Shown here: positions 1 to 9,300 of the stretch, piece after piece | How positions within the stretch are numbered: position 1 is the first letter of the stretch | Layout: every line of letters starts with the position of its first letter | DNA from: Bradyrhizobium iriomotense | Lineage (GTDB): Bacteria > Pseudomonadota > Alphaproteobacteria > Rhizobiales > Xanthobacteraceae | DNA length: 64,000 bases | Direction: 5' to 3' | Assembly (NCBI RefSeq): GCF_018130765.1 | Contig: NZ_JAFCJZ010000001.1 | Coordinates: 248,001 to 312,000, forward strand | Notes under the pieces: generated by a model | The model's database searches: none | Told to the model about the DNA's origin: nothing | The model's input: the letters and a program-made list of their open reading frames with translations, nothing else | Program-made: the position numbers and the translations under genes

Positions 1-246
1 TGACGTAGACGGTCGTCTTGATGACATGCTCCAGCGATGCGCCGGCATATTCCAGCGCAAAGCGCAGCGCCTCGAGCGCTGCGCGTGTCTGAGCGCTGAT
101 ATCGCCTTCGACGACTTTCCCGGTCTGCAGGTCGAGCGGCGGCAGGTCGCAATGATGTTGCCGGCGCGTACCAGCGCGGAGGTCGGTGCGCCAAGACCGC
201 GGATCGCCTCGGATATGACCGGGACTTCGATGATTTCGCGCGTCAT
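1..246 (-). pseudogene. RidA/YjgF-family protein, frameshifted and cut by window edge
   Basis: The frame starts at ATG 246 behind a GGAGGG ribosome binding site. Its first 36 or so residues match the RidA (YjgF/YER057c) family N-terminus, including LGAPTSALVRAGN. RidA proteins hydrolyse reactive enamine/imine intermediates. At about 145-151 the family match leaves this frame and resumes in another (DLPPLDLQTG, then KVVEGDISAQTRAALEALRF, then the VIKTTVYV strand at the edge). One copy of GGTCGCA is present where two tandem copies would restore the frame, so a 7-bp slippage deletion, or a sequence error, is likely. The C-terminus lies outside the window. The gene follows the LAB_N gene on the same strand. 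Confidence 0.7.
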
Positions 247-304
247 GTTCCCTCCCCGCCCCGTGGCAATGAAACGGATGTGGCGCTGCTGCCGGCTGCC
301 CTGG

Positions 305-643
305 TCAGCGCTCCAGCGTCTTCGACGCTCTGCCGCGGTTCTTCCAGATCAGCATGATGTTGCGGACATAGATGATGGTCGCCAGCCCCTGCCCGAGGAT
401 GATGACCGGCTCGCGCTTCACGACGCCGTAGACCAGCGTCATCATCCCGCCTCCGATCGAGCAGAACCAGAATGCCATCGGCACCACGCTGTTGCCGGCG
501 CGCTCGCTCGCGATCCACTGCAAGAGAAAGCGCGCCGTGAAGAACAGCTGCGCGACGAGGCCGAACGCGAGCCAGAAGTCGAACTTGGCGACGAAGACGT
601 CGTAGAGATAGTTGCTCAGCGCCTGACCGTATTGAATGATCAT
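305..643 (-). CDS. LAB_N domain small membrane protein (lipid-A-disaccharide synthase N-terminal-like)
   Basis: This 112-residue protein has three or four predicted membrane helices and the LAB_N pattern, with an aromatic first helix, FLLQWIASERAG, a central SIGGGMMTLVYG helix and a C-terminal IIYVRNIMLIWKN. LAB_N occurs fused to LpxB in some bacteria and as a stand-alone membrane protein in rhizobia. Its start overlaps the stop of the glycosyltransferase upstream by 4 bases (ATGA), which suggests translational coupling. The context implies a role in lipid A or polyprenyl-linked sugar handling, perhaps as a small carrier or flippase-like partner. That role is inferred and no catalytic motif is visible. 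Confidence 0.85.
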   Translation of the reverse strand: MIIQYGQALSNYLYDVFVAKFDFWLAFGLVAQLFFTARFLLQWIASERAGNSVVPMAFWFCSIGGGMMTLVYGVVKREPVIILGQGLATIIYVRNIMLIWKNRGRASKTLER

Positions 644-1377
644 GCGTTCACCTCAGTCACATCTGGTGTCGGCTTCTTGCGGCGGATCAGCCACCACACG
701 CCAGCGAGATCCATGATGCCGATCCACAGCCGGTCGAAGAAACCGTAATTGGACACGCCGGAACGGCGCGGCCGGTCGATCACGTCGACATAGGCGATGT
801 CGTAGCCCTCGCGGCGCACCAGCGCCGGCAGGAAGCGATGTAGCCCGTCGAAATAGGGCATCATCAGGAACACCTCGCGGCGGAACGCCTTCAGCCCGCA
901 GCCGGTGTCGCGCGTGCCATCCTGAAGGATCGCGTTGCGGACCTTGTTGGCCACGCGCGACTGGAATTTCTTGAAGCCGGTATCCTTGCGCCCGACGCGC
1001 TGCCCGGCGGCGAGGCCGACCCGCCCCGCTCCTTTTTCCACCGCGGCGATCAGGTCCGGCAGGAAGGCCGGATTGTTCTGTCCGTCGCCGTCGAGGGTTG
1101 CCACGATCCCCCCGCGCGCTGCGCGCACGCCGCTGCGCACCGCGGCCGACTGGCCGCCTGACCTGGCGTGCCGGAGCTGACGCAGATTGCTCCGCGCCGC
1201 CATGATGGCATTCAGCCGCTCACCGGTCGTGTCCGTCGAGCCGTCATTGACGTAGATGATCTCGTAATCCCAGCGGCCGTCGAGCGCGGTCGTGATCTCC
1301 TCGATCAGGGGCGCGATGTTGTCGGCTTCGTTGCGCACGGGAACGACGATGGAAACCGAAGGCTGGGACGTCGACAA
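640..1377 (-). CDS. Family 2 glycosyltransferase, dolichol/polyprenyl-phosphate mannosyltransferase type
   Basis: About 245 residues with a GT2 (GT-A fold) core: SIVVPVRNEADN at the N-terminus, the nucleotide-binding YVNDGSTD, then TLDGDGQNNP carrying the metal-binding aspartates, and DTGCGLKAFRR further on. Enzymes of this type transfer a sugar from a nucleotide sugar to polyprenyl phosphate at the inner membrane. The C-terminus is short and lacks a large membrane anchor. The start is uncertain. TTG 1377 is used because family similarity begins just after it, but no strong ribosome binding site is visible and a start some 20 to 60 bases further upstream is possible. It sits between the PAP2 gene and the LAB_N gene in one operon. 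Confidence 0.85.
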   Translation of the reverse strand: MSTSQPSVSIVVPVRNEADNIAPLIEEITTALDGRWDYEIIYVNDGSTDTTGERLNAIMAARSNLRQLRHARSGGQSAAVRSGVRAARGGIVATLDGDGQNNPAFLPDLIAAVEKGAGRVGLAAGQRVGRKDTGFKKFQSRVANKVRNAILQDGTRDTGCGLKAFRREVFLMMPYFDGLHRFLPALVRREGYDIAYVDVIDRPRRSGVSNYGFFDRLWIGIMDLAGVWWLIRRKKPTPDVTEVNA

Positions 1378-1442
1378 ATCGAGGCTCGTGGTTGGAATTG
1401 GCCTGCCCCTCGGGAACCGGCGGTCCCGGCAGGCAGCCGCTT

Positions 1443-2288
1443 TTATGGGGCGGATGCCCCGCGGGCAACCCTTTTGAGGCGCCCTGTGACCGGCCCCGGA
1501 AGCGGCACGATGGTGCCATCGGCACGGATGGCAAAGGCGAGCCGGCGCGCCGCAAACCAGTAGCGAACGGCCATGGCGCCGACGATGCCGACCAGGGCCC
1601 CGGCGGTGACGTCGCTCGGGTGATGCGCGAGCAGCACGAGCCGCGTCAGCAGGATCACAATCGCGTAAGTGAACATGAACACGCGCAGCCGCGGCCAGAG
1701 TGCGGAGACCGCAAACGCCAGCGCGAACGCCGCAATCGCATGCCCCGACGGCAGGCTGGCATAGGCTCCCGAGCCCTCGAACGGGATGAAGTTGAAGGGA
1801 TCGGCCTTGCCGCCGACGAAGGGCCGCCCCCGGCCGATGAGATATTTCAGGATCTCGCCGACGAATGCGGAGACGGCAACGGACAGAAACAGGAACTGCA
1901 GCCGAGTGCCCAAGCCCAGCAGCAACGCACGGCTTGTGCCGTGTAGTCGCGCGGCAATCAGTGCCACGATCACCAGCGCGACGCCCAGCACCGAAAGCAC
2001 GTACTCGTCCTTGCCGAAATCGGTGAGGATGCGGATCGGCCACAGGCTTGACGTGCCGCGCGCCGGCATCAACTGAATCTCGGTCAGGTCGAAAGCCAGC
2101 ATCAGCGCGATGACCAGGGCCGCCCCCGCCATGCTGAGCCACAGCGAGTGCCGTGCCAGCTTTCGTGCGGCCTCGGCGCGGTGCGAATGCGACGGTGAGC
2201 GCACGAGCTGCGCCAGCGCACGTCCCGACACCGTGAGCAATTGCGCGGGATAGCCCGCACGCGGCGCGATATGGGTCGGCGCCGGCAT
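1443..2288 (-). CDS. PAP2-superfamily membrane phosphatase
   Basis: This 281-residue multi-pass protein has the three acid phosphatase motifs: KYLIGRGRP (residues 148-156), PSGH (180-183) and RLVLLAHHPSD (216-226). PAP2 enzymes remove phosphate from lipid phosphates such as undecaprenyl pyrophosphate, phosphatidate or lipid A (LpxE type), usually at the periplasmic face. The start ATG lies one base after the stop of the GT39 gene, so the two are translationally coupled. The operon favours an envelope-lipid substrate, but lipid A and undecaprenyl pyrophosphate cannot be separated from sequence alone. Confidence 0.88.
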   Translation of the reverse strand: MPAPTHIAPRAGYPAQLLTVSGRALAQLVRSPSHSHRAEAARKLARHSLWLSMAGAALVIALMLAFDLTEIQLMPARGTSSLWPIRILTDFGKDEYVLSVLGVALVIVALIAARLHGTSRALLLGLGTRLQFLFLSVAVSAFVGEILKYLIGRGRPFVGGKADPFNFIPFEGSGAYASLPSGHAIAAFALAFAVSALWPRLRVFMFTYAIVILLTRLVLLAHHPSDVTAGALVGIVGAMAVRYWFAARRLAFAIRADGTIVPLPGPVTGRLKRVARGASAP

Positions 2289-2289
2289 C

Positions 2290-4032
2290 CTATTCGGTGC
2301 CTTCCGAACGGAAGATCGAGATCGAGATCGCGCGGCCTTGCGAGAAATTGTAGCCGTCGATGCGCGCCCCGACCTTGTAGCGCAGCCCGATCGCCTCGGC
2401 GCGCTGCACGAAGCTGCGCTCCGAGCGTTGCTCGATCAGCGCGAAGCGGCAGCTGCCCTGGCGCAGGAAGTCCGCCGCGCCCGAGCCGTCGGTGAGCAGC
2501 GTCTGCGTGCCGGTCAGGAACACGAGGCTCGGCTCGTGATAGCCGGCGGCGGCCGCCTTCGGCCCGACGCAGGTGACGTTGCGCAGCGCCCGCGCGATCT
2601 CGATGCTCGGAAACAGCGGGGTCAGCGACGGCAGCACGATGCCCCAGACCACGACCGCCAGCATCAGGGCCGCGACCAGCGCGTTCAGCACCGAGCGCTC
2701 GGCGCGATTGGTGTCGAACAGCCACCAGGCGAACAGGCCGAAGATCAGCGAGGCCGCGATGAACGGCCAGGCCACGAAGGCCGGTTGCCGGGTCAGCATG
2801 ACCGCGCCCACCACCGCGATGATCGAGGCCGCCGCGGGAATCGCGAACCACCAGGCCGAACCGCGCGCCAGCCAGGACCGCGACAGCACACGCCGCTCCA
2901 CCGCACCGACGGTGAGGATCGCGATCGCCGGATATAGTGGCAGCACGTAGTGCGGCAGCTTGGTCAGCACCGCCTCGAACACGATCCAGGACGGGATCAG
3001 CCAGGCCAGCAGGAATTGCGCGCCGGGCTCGCGCCGTGCCCGCCACACCGCGGGCGCCGCCATCGCGGCCAGCGGCGCGCCCGGCCAGAAGGTGATCCAG
3101 AACAGCGCCAGATACATCCCGGGCGGCGCGCCATGGGATTCCTGCGCGCCGATCTTGCTGAGCATGTCGCCGCCGACGGAATCGGCAAAGAAGGCATCGC
3201 CCGCGCGCCAGAAGATCGCGACGAACCAGGGCAGCACCAGCACCAGCATCCACATCAGGCCCCAGAGCGGGCGCAGCTTCCACAGCCAGGAGGCATCGCG
3301 GTCCAGGATCGCGAGCGCGACGATGGTGAGGCCGGCGAACATCAGGATCAGCGGGCCCTTGATCAGGATGCCGACCGCGAGCGCGGTCCAGAAGATCGCA
3401 GGCCAGCTCCAGGGCGGACGCGTCTCGTCCTCGGCGCGCTGCCACGACAGGTAGGCCCGCGCCATCGCGCCCATCGCGGCGGTGACGCAGAGCAGCAGCA
3501 TCGCATCGGTCTTGGCGAGCCGCGCCTCGACGCCGAGCAGCACGGAGGCGCACATCAGGAGCGCCGCGAGCACCGCGGCGCGCCGCGTGACGAAGCCGAG
3601 CGCAGCCCAATAGGTCATGAGCACGGCGCCGATCGCGCCTATCAGCGAGGGCAAGCGGTAGACCCAGATCCGCAATTCGGCCTTGGGCAGCTTGAGCGCC
3701 GAAGCAATTTCAACCGCAGCCGATTGCAACCAGTAGATGCCGACCGGCTTCTTGTAGCGGACGTCCTCCTGGAAGCGGATATCGACATAGTCGCCGCTCT
3801 CGACCATCTGCTTGGTCGCCTGGGCGAACCGCGCCTCGTCGCGGTCGACGGGCGGGATGGTGAAGAAGCCAGGCAGGAACAGCAGCAGCGCGCAGAGCAG
3901 CAGGAAGGCCACTGCGCGGGCGTGGCTGGCCGTCGCGATATCGAGCATGGTCACGAGCCGGCTGCCCGGATTTACGGGCGATTTCGGCTCACGGGGCGCT
4001 CCAAAACGGGGGCTTGGGTAGGTCTCGGCCAT
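2290..4032 (-). CDS. GT39 family (ArnT-like) polyprenyl-phosphate-sugar glycosyltransferase
   Basis: A 580-residue integral membrane protein. After the first helix it carries PPVDRDEARFAQATKQM, the GT39/ArnT-type periplasmic acidic motif, then YKKPVGIYWLQ, about a dozen hydrophobic segments and a soluble C-terminal domain. ArnT-type enzymes move a sugar from polyprenyl phosphate to lipid A or another envelope acceptor in the periplasm. With the GT2 gene downstream making the polyprenyl-linked donor, this looks like a lipid A glycosylation pathway. Mannose and galacturonic acid decorations on lipid A are known in Bradyrhizobium, but the sugar here is not determined by sequence. A later start at ATG 3948 is possible. 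Confidence 0.87.
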   Translation of the reverse strand: MAETYPSPRFGAPREPKSPVNPGSRLVTMLDIATASHARAVAFLLLCALLLFLPGFFTIPPVDRDEARFAQATKQMVESGDYVDIRFQEDVRYKKPVGIYWLQSAAVEIASALKLPKAELRIWVYRLPSLIGAIGAVLMTYWAALGFVTRRAAVLAALLMCASVLLGVEARLAKTDAMLLLCVTAAMGAMARAYLSWQRAEDETRPPWSWPAIFWTALAVGILIKGPLILMFAGLTIVALAILDRDASWLWKLRPLWGLMWMLVLVLPWFVAIFWRAGDAFFADSVGGDMLSKIGAQESHGAPPGMYLALFWITFWPGAPLAAMAAPAVWRARREPGAQFLLAWLIPSWIVFEAVLTKLPHYVLPLYPAIAILTVGAVERRVLSRSWLARGSAWWFAIPAAASIIAVVGAVMLTRQPAFVAWPFIAASLIFGLFAWWLFDTNRAERSVLNALVAALMLAVVVWGIVLPSLTPLFPSIEIARALRNVTCVGPKAAAAGYHEPSLVFLTGTQTLLTDGSGAADFLRQGSCRFALIEQRSERSFVQRAEAIGLRYKVGARIDGYNFSQGRAISISIFRSEGTE

Positions 4033-4082
4033 TGGTTCCGCTTACGCTGAAACCGCCATGGCCACAACCGCTTAAGGCCGGC

Positions 4083-6143
4083 TCATTGAATTCGAATGAC
4101 AACTGTGTCCGCGGCGCCCGTGGCATCGATCACGGTGAGCCGTGCAAAGCCCGGGCCGGGCGGATCGATCAGGCGCTGGCGGCGGCCGTCGATCTCGCCG
4201 AGTGAAGTTCCGTTTACCATCACGGTCATGGGCAGAACGCCGCCGGCGACCTTGACTGGCATGGCTGCGCTCTCGGGCCCGCCGGAGCGATCGACGTCGA
4301 TCCGTGAGCCATTCAACGGGAACTGGATGTGCAGCGCCTGCTCGCCGCCGGTCCGCACCAGCTCTCCGACCGGGCGGAACCGTTTGAGCGGCAACGGCAA
4401 CTTCGCGTTGCTGGCGACCAGGGTTCCCTTCGGCGGCTTGGGCAGCGGGGCCACCGTCTTGCCCGTCCGGGCGAAGGCGTCGAACAGGATGGGCGCCGCG
4501 GCGACACGTCCGATCAGGCCGGGAACCGGCGCGCCGTCCGGACGGCCGACCCAGACACCGATGGTCATGCGGCCGTCGAAGCCGACCGACCAGGCGTCGC
4601 GATAGCCGTAGGAGGTGCCGGTCTTGAAGGCGATGCGGTTGTGCGCGGCGTTCTCCGGCGGCGGTGTGCCGAGCAGAATGTTGCCGACCTGCCAGGCCGC
4701 GACCTGGTCCAGGAGCCGCAACGGCTCGCGGTCGTCCCTGGCCGTGACGATCTCGCGCACCGGCTTGGTGGTTCCAAGACGAGCAAAGCCGGCATAGAGC
4801 TGCGCGAGATCCTGCAGCGTCACGCCCACGCCGCCGAGCCCCATGGCAAGGCCCGGCGCCTCATCCTTCGGCAGGATCAGATTGCCGCCGGCCTGCCGCA
4901 GCCGCGAGGCCAGCCGGCTCGAGCCGACGCGGTCGAGCAGCACGATGGCGGGAACATTCAGCGACAATTGCAGCGCCTTCCTCACAGGCACCGTGCCCTG
5001 GAAGGTCATGTCGAAATTTTCCGGCGCGTAGGAGCCGAAGCGGACCGGCCGGTCGTCGATCAGGCTGTCGGGATGAACAAAGCCGTCCTCGAGGGCGAGC
5101 CCGTAGATGAACGGCTTGAGCGTCGATCCCGGCGACCGGATGGCGCGGGTCATGTCGACCTGCCCTGCCCGGGTTTCGTCGAAATAATCCGCCGAGCCGA
5201 CGCGCGCGAGCACATCGCCGCTCTCATTGTCGACAACGATGATGCCGACCGAGATGTTGGGCCCGAGCGCAATGGCACGGTCGCGCGCCAACGGCTCCAG
5301 CACCTTCTGCAAATTCGCATCCAGCGTCAGCTTGATGACCGGATTGTCTTTCACGGTCGAAAGCGCGGTGTCGGAGGCGTGCGGCGCCAGGATCGGCATC
5401 GGCTTGCGCAGTGTCGGCACCGGCACGGCCTTGGCCTGCCTGGCGTCATCCGCGCTCACCACATTCTCCTCGACCATGCGATCGAGCACGCGATCGCGCG
5501 CCTTGCGCGCTGCCTCAGGATAGCGATCGAGGCGACGCGTCTCCGGCGATTGCGGCAGGGCGACCAGCAGTGCGGCCTCTGCCAGCGACAACCGCTTCGG
5601 CTCCTTGCCGAGATAAGCGATCGCGGCCGAGCGGATGCCTTCGAGATTGCCGCCGTAGGGCGCGAGCGCCAGATAGAGATCGAGGATCTGCTCCTTGCTC
5701 ATGCTGCGCTCGATCTCGATCGCACGCACCATCTGCCGCAGCTTTGCATAGAGCGAGCGCTGCCGGCGCGGCTCCATCAGCCGGGCGAGCTGCATCGTGA
5801 TGGTCGAGCCGCCCGACACGATGTGGCCGCGCGTTCCGAGCTGCAACGCGGCGCGGCCCAGCGCCAGCGGATCGATGCCGTCATGGACGTAGAAGCGCTG
5901 GTCCTCATAGGCAAAGAGCAGTTTCAGATAGGTCGGATCGACATTGGTCTTGGCATCGACCGGCAGCCGCCAGCGTCCGTCCGCCATGGCGTATGCGCGC
6001 AGCAGCTTGCCGTTGCGGTCGACGATGGTGGTGGAGACCTGGCGCGCCTCGTCGAGCGGGAGCGGACCGAGGGAGTAGACCCAGGCGACGAAGCCGGTGA
6101 TGGCGAGGATGAGGGTGAGCGACGCTGCGGAGAGGATACGCAT
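4083..6143 (-). CDS. pbpC: Penicillin-binding protein 1C
   Basis: A 686-residue bifunctional class A penicillin-binding protein. An N-terminal membrane anchor is followed by a GT51 transglycosylase domain (EDQRFYVHDGIDP with the catalytic Glu, and GGSTITMQLARLM). The transpeptidase domain has SPGSTLKPF with nucleophilic Ser, and KTGTSYGYRDAW. A C-terminal PBP1C-type beta domain ends the protein. It polymerises and cross-links peptidoglycan at the outer face of the inner membrane. Start ATG 6143 is chosen for its GGAGAGGAGGG upstream sequence and because the anchor begins there. The frame extends upstream only through repeat DNA. The alpha-2-macroglobulin gene lies directly upstream, the same pairing as in enterobacteria. 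Confidence 0.93.
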   Translation of the reverse strand: MRILSAASLTLILAITGFVAWVYSLGPLPLDEARQVSTTIVDRNGKLLRAYAMADGRWRLPVDAKTNVDPTYLKLLFAYEDQRFYVHDGIDPLALGRAALQLGTRGHIVSGGSTITMQLARLMEPRRQRSLYAKLRQMVRAIEIERSMSKEQILDLYLALAPYGGNLEGIRSAAIAYLGKEPKRLSLAEAALLVALPQSPETRRLDRYPEAARKARDRVLDRMVEENVVSADDARQAKAVPVPTLRKPMPILAPHASDTALSTVKDNPVIKLTLDANLQKVLEPLARDRAIALGPNISVGIIVVDNESGDVLARVGSADYFDETRAGQVDMTRAIRSPGSTLKPFIYGLALEDGFVHPDSLIDDRPVRFGSYAPENFDMTFQGTVPVRKALQLSLNVPAIVLLDRVGSSRLASRLRQAGGNLILPKDEAPGLAMGLGGVGVTLQDLAQLYAGFARLGTTKPVREIVTARDDREPLRLLDQVAAWQVGNILLGTPPPENAAHNRIAFKTGTSYGYRDAWSVGFDGRMTIGVWVGRPDGAPVPGLIGRVAAAPILFDAFARTGKTVAPLPKPPKGTLVASNAKLPLPLKRFRPVGELVRTGGEQALHIQFPLNGSRIDVDRSGGPESAAMPVKVAGGVLPMTVMVNGTSLGEIDGRRQRLIDPPGPGFARLTVIDATGAADTVVIRIQ

Positions 6144-6165
6144 GATGGTGCGCCCTCCTCTCCCG

Positions 6166-6270
6166 TCGTCGTTCCGGGATGGTCCGAAGGACCAGACCCG
6201 GAATCTCGAGATTCTCAGGCGCGCAATTGCGCGCCGTAGTTCGGTGCTGCGCACCGCCCCGGAATGACGA
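6166..6270. repeat. Mosaic palindromic intergenic repeat
   Basis: About 105 bp between the alpha-2-macroglobulin and pbpC genes. It is bounded by imperfect inverted ends (GTCGTTCCGGG and CCCGGAATGAC) and contains four internal palindromes: GGTCCGAAGGACC (6181), GAATCTCGAGATTC (6201), an 18-bp palindrome centred on AATT (6218-6235) and GGTGCTGCGCACC (6243). This is the layout of the dispersed palindromic elements common in Bradyrhizobium genomes. It can fold as a multi-branched RNA between two co-directional genes. Confidence 0.75.
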
Positions 6271-6301
6271 GAGCTGTTGTTGCCTTCGCTCATCTCACTG
6301 C

Positions 6302-9300
6302 TCACTTCGCCGCCCGCACCTCGACGATACCCGTGCCTGTCCGCCCATAGCGCGAGGGATTGTACATGTCCTCGACATAGGCCTGCGGCAGCACGTATTT
6401 GCCCGGCGAGACCGCGCGCACGACATAGGCGACGGTGAACACCGACTTGGAGTCCGAGGCCCGGTCGACGGCCGCGGTGAAGCGGTCGTCGCGGAACTCG
6501 GTGTCTTCAGGTTCCTCGCCGTCCTCGATCCAGTCCAGCGTGCCGCTGTCACCGGACGAGACCAGCTTCGGGTTGTCGATCTCGAGGCCCGCCGGCAGAT
6601 AGTCGGACACCATGATGTGGCCGTACTCGGGCTTCGCCTCGGTGATCTTCAGCACCACCGCAAAACGCTGGTTCTGCTTGACCTTGCTGATGTCTGCGGG
6701 CTTGCCGTCGAGCGTGTAGTAGCTGCGCTCGATCTTGAAGCCGTTCGATGCTGCCGGCTCCGGCGTCACCGGCGAGCCCGACACCGAGACCACCGCCTGC
6801 ACCGGCGCATCGCCGGTGTTGGTGATCTTCAGCGGCTTGCCGCTCAGCGTGTCCGCCTTGTAGCTGCGGTAGAGCGCGGTCTTGACTGGCTGGCCGTCGA
6901 CCTCGATCGATAGGTTCTCCTTGGCGAGGGCCCGCGCCGCCAGCACCAGCCACGCATTCTCCTGCGTGGAGGTGTAGGGCGTGAGCCCGCGCGCGGTCTC
7001 GACCCGCGACACCGCCTGCGTCAGCGTCGCCTTCGGCGCGTTGCCTTCACTGGCAAGCGAAACCAGCGCTGCGGCATCGCGCAGCTGCGAGCCGTAGTCG
7101 GTGCGGCCGAACTCCAGCACCGGTTTTGGCGCAAGGCTGTCGAGCGCGGCACCATAGACCCGCTCGGCGCGGTTGCGGTCGCCGACCAGGGCCAGCGCTG
7201 CGGCAAGCTGCGACTTCGCAATCGGGGTTGCGAGGTTGTTCAGCTTGGTGTCCGCGAGGTAGCGGAGATCGCCGATCGGCGCTGCGCCGTTGCGTGCGAG
7301 CACGTAGAGGCCGTAGGCGAGATCGCGGCCGCCGTCCTTCTCCGGCTCGTTGCCGTTGACGACCGAGTTGCGGATACGGTCGAGCGCGTTCTTGAACAGC
7401 ACGTCCGGCACCGCAAAGCCCTTTTCGCGGGCGCGGGTCAGGAAGTCCGTCACGTACGCGTCCAGCCAGGCATCGTCGCCGCCCGCCGACCACAGGCCGA
7501 ACGAGCCGTTCGAGCCCTGACGGGCCAGCAGCCGCTCGATCGAATCGCGGATGCGCTGGTCGACCTCGGTATCCATCGCGAGATGCGCGCCGGCCGCCAG
7601 CTCGTTGACATAGAGCAGCGGCATGGCCCGGCTCGTGATCTGCTCCGAGCAGCCATAGGGATAGCGGTCGAGCGCTTTCAGGATCGTCGCAGCATCGAGC
7701 GCAGTCGACAGGCTGGCCGAGACCGAGACGCTGCCGGTGCCCGGCACGAGATCGGAGAACATGTCCGAGGTCAGCGTCAGGCTCTCGCCCTTTGCGAGCG
7801 TCCGGATCGAGCGCCGTGCCAGCACCTGCGTGGCCGCCTTGACGTCGAACGCATAGTGCCGCGCCAGCGCGAGGCCATTCGGTCCCTTGATGTCGACGTC
7901 GAGCGTCGCCTGCCCCGCCGCCGTCGCATCGAGCGCGAGCGAGAACGAATTGCGCTGCTTGGCGGCGAGCCTGACCGTGGTGGCAGGATTACCGGTCATC
8001 TTCACCGGGCCGCCCGTCTTGACGTTGATGACGTAGTCGCCGGCCTGGCCCTCGACATTGTCGATCTCGAGATTGACCGTGCCGTGGTCGCCATTGAGCA
8101 GGAAGCGCGGCAGCGTCGTGGTCAGCACCACGGGGTCGCGGATCACGACATCGGTGTTAGCGCGACCGAGCTTGGTCGCGGTCCAGGCCACCGCCATGAC
8201 GCGCGCGGTGCCGGCGAACTCCGGAATGTCGAAGCTCACCTCCGCGGTGCCGTCGGCACCAACGGTCACGATGCCGGAATAGAGCGCCAGCGGCTTCTGC
8301 GAGGGCGGCGAGCCCTGCAGCTCGGCGGCTCCAGCATCGCCACCGGACTTGATCTGGCCGCGCGTGCCCGACATGCCGTCGATGAGCTGGCCGTAGAGAT
8401 CGCGGATCTCCGCGCTCAAGCGGCGCTGGCCGAGATAGTAATCATCCGGCGCCGGCGGCTTGTAGTTGGTAAGATTGAGGATGCCGACATCGACCGCGGC
8501 GATGACGATCTTGGCGTCCTCGCCCGGATTGAGCCCGTCGAGCTTGACCGGAATCTTCAGCATCGCATTGGGCCGGATCAGCGCCGGCGGCGTCAGCTTC
8601 ACGCTCAGCGTGCGGGTCTGCTTGTCGATGCCGAACCATTTCAGGCCGATCGCCCGGCCCGGCATGCGCTGGGCCGCGGCGTCGAGCGGACGGCGCAGCG
8701 TCGCCACCACATAGGCGCCGGTGCCCCAGTCCTTGCCGACCGGAAGCTTGACTTGCGCGGTGCCCTCCTTGACGTCGATGGTCTGCGTCGTCAGCAGGCG
8801 ATCGCCGAGCACGTTGATGGTGAGCTTGCCAGCGCTGCGGACATTGACCGACACCGTCATGGTATCGCCGGAGGCGTATTGCGGCTTGTCGATCGAGGTT
8901 TCCAGCAGGTCCGGCGTGTCGGCGCTGCCGTCGGAATACCAGCCGACGTCGAACTGCACCGAGGTCACCGGCCCATCAGCATCGTTCGACTTCACGTCCA
9001 GCCGGTAGCGGCCGGGCTGCGGCGCCAGCGAGATCCGCGCCGGCCTGTCGGCTGCGATCGTTACGTCACCGTCGGCGACGCGCGAGGTCGACTTGACCGG
9101 CTCGTACTCCCAGTAATTGTTCTGGCGGTACCACTGGTAGCGCGACTCCATCTTCAGGAGCTCGTAGCGCAGGCCGTCACGGCGCAGCCTCTGGCCTTCG
9201 GGCGAGACGAACACGACGTCGAACTCGGCCTTGTCGCCCTCGGCGACGTTCTTGTCGCCAAACAGCGGCTTGATGCCGATCTGCGCAGCAGTGGGCGCGA

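Noticed and set aside
26..748. A 240-codon plus-strand frame at the window start.
   Set aside because: It crosses the RidA, LAB_N and glycosyltransferase genes in antisense and has no recognisable sequence.
4329..6239. A 636-codon frame opposite pbpC.
   Set aside because: Same reason: antisense composition, no domain and it runs through the intergenic palindromic repeat.
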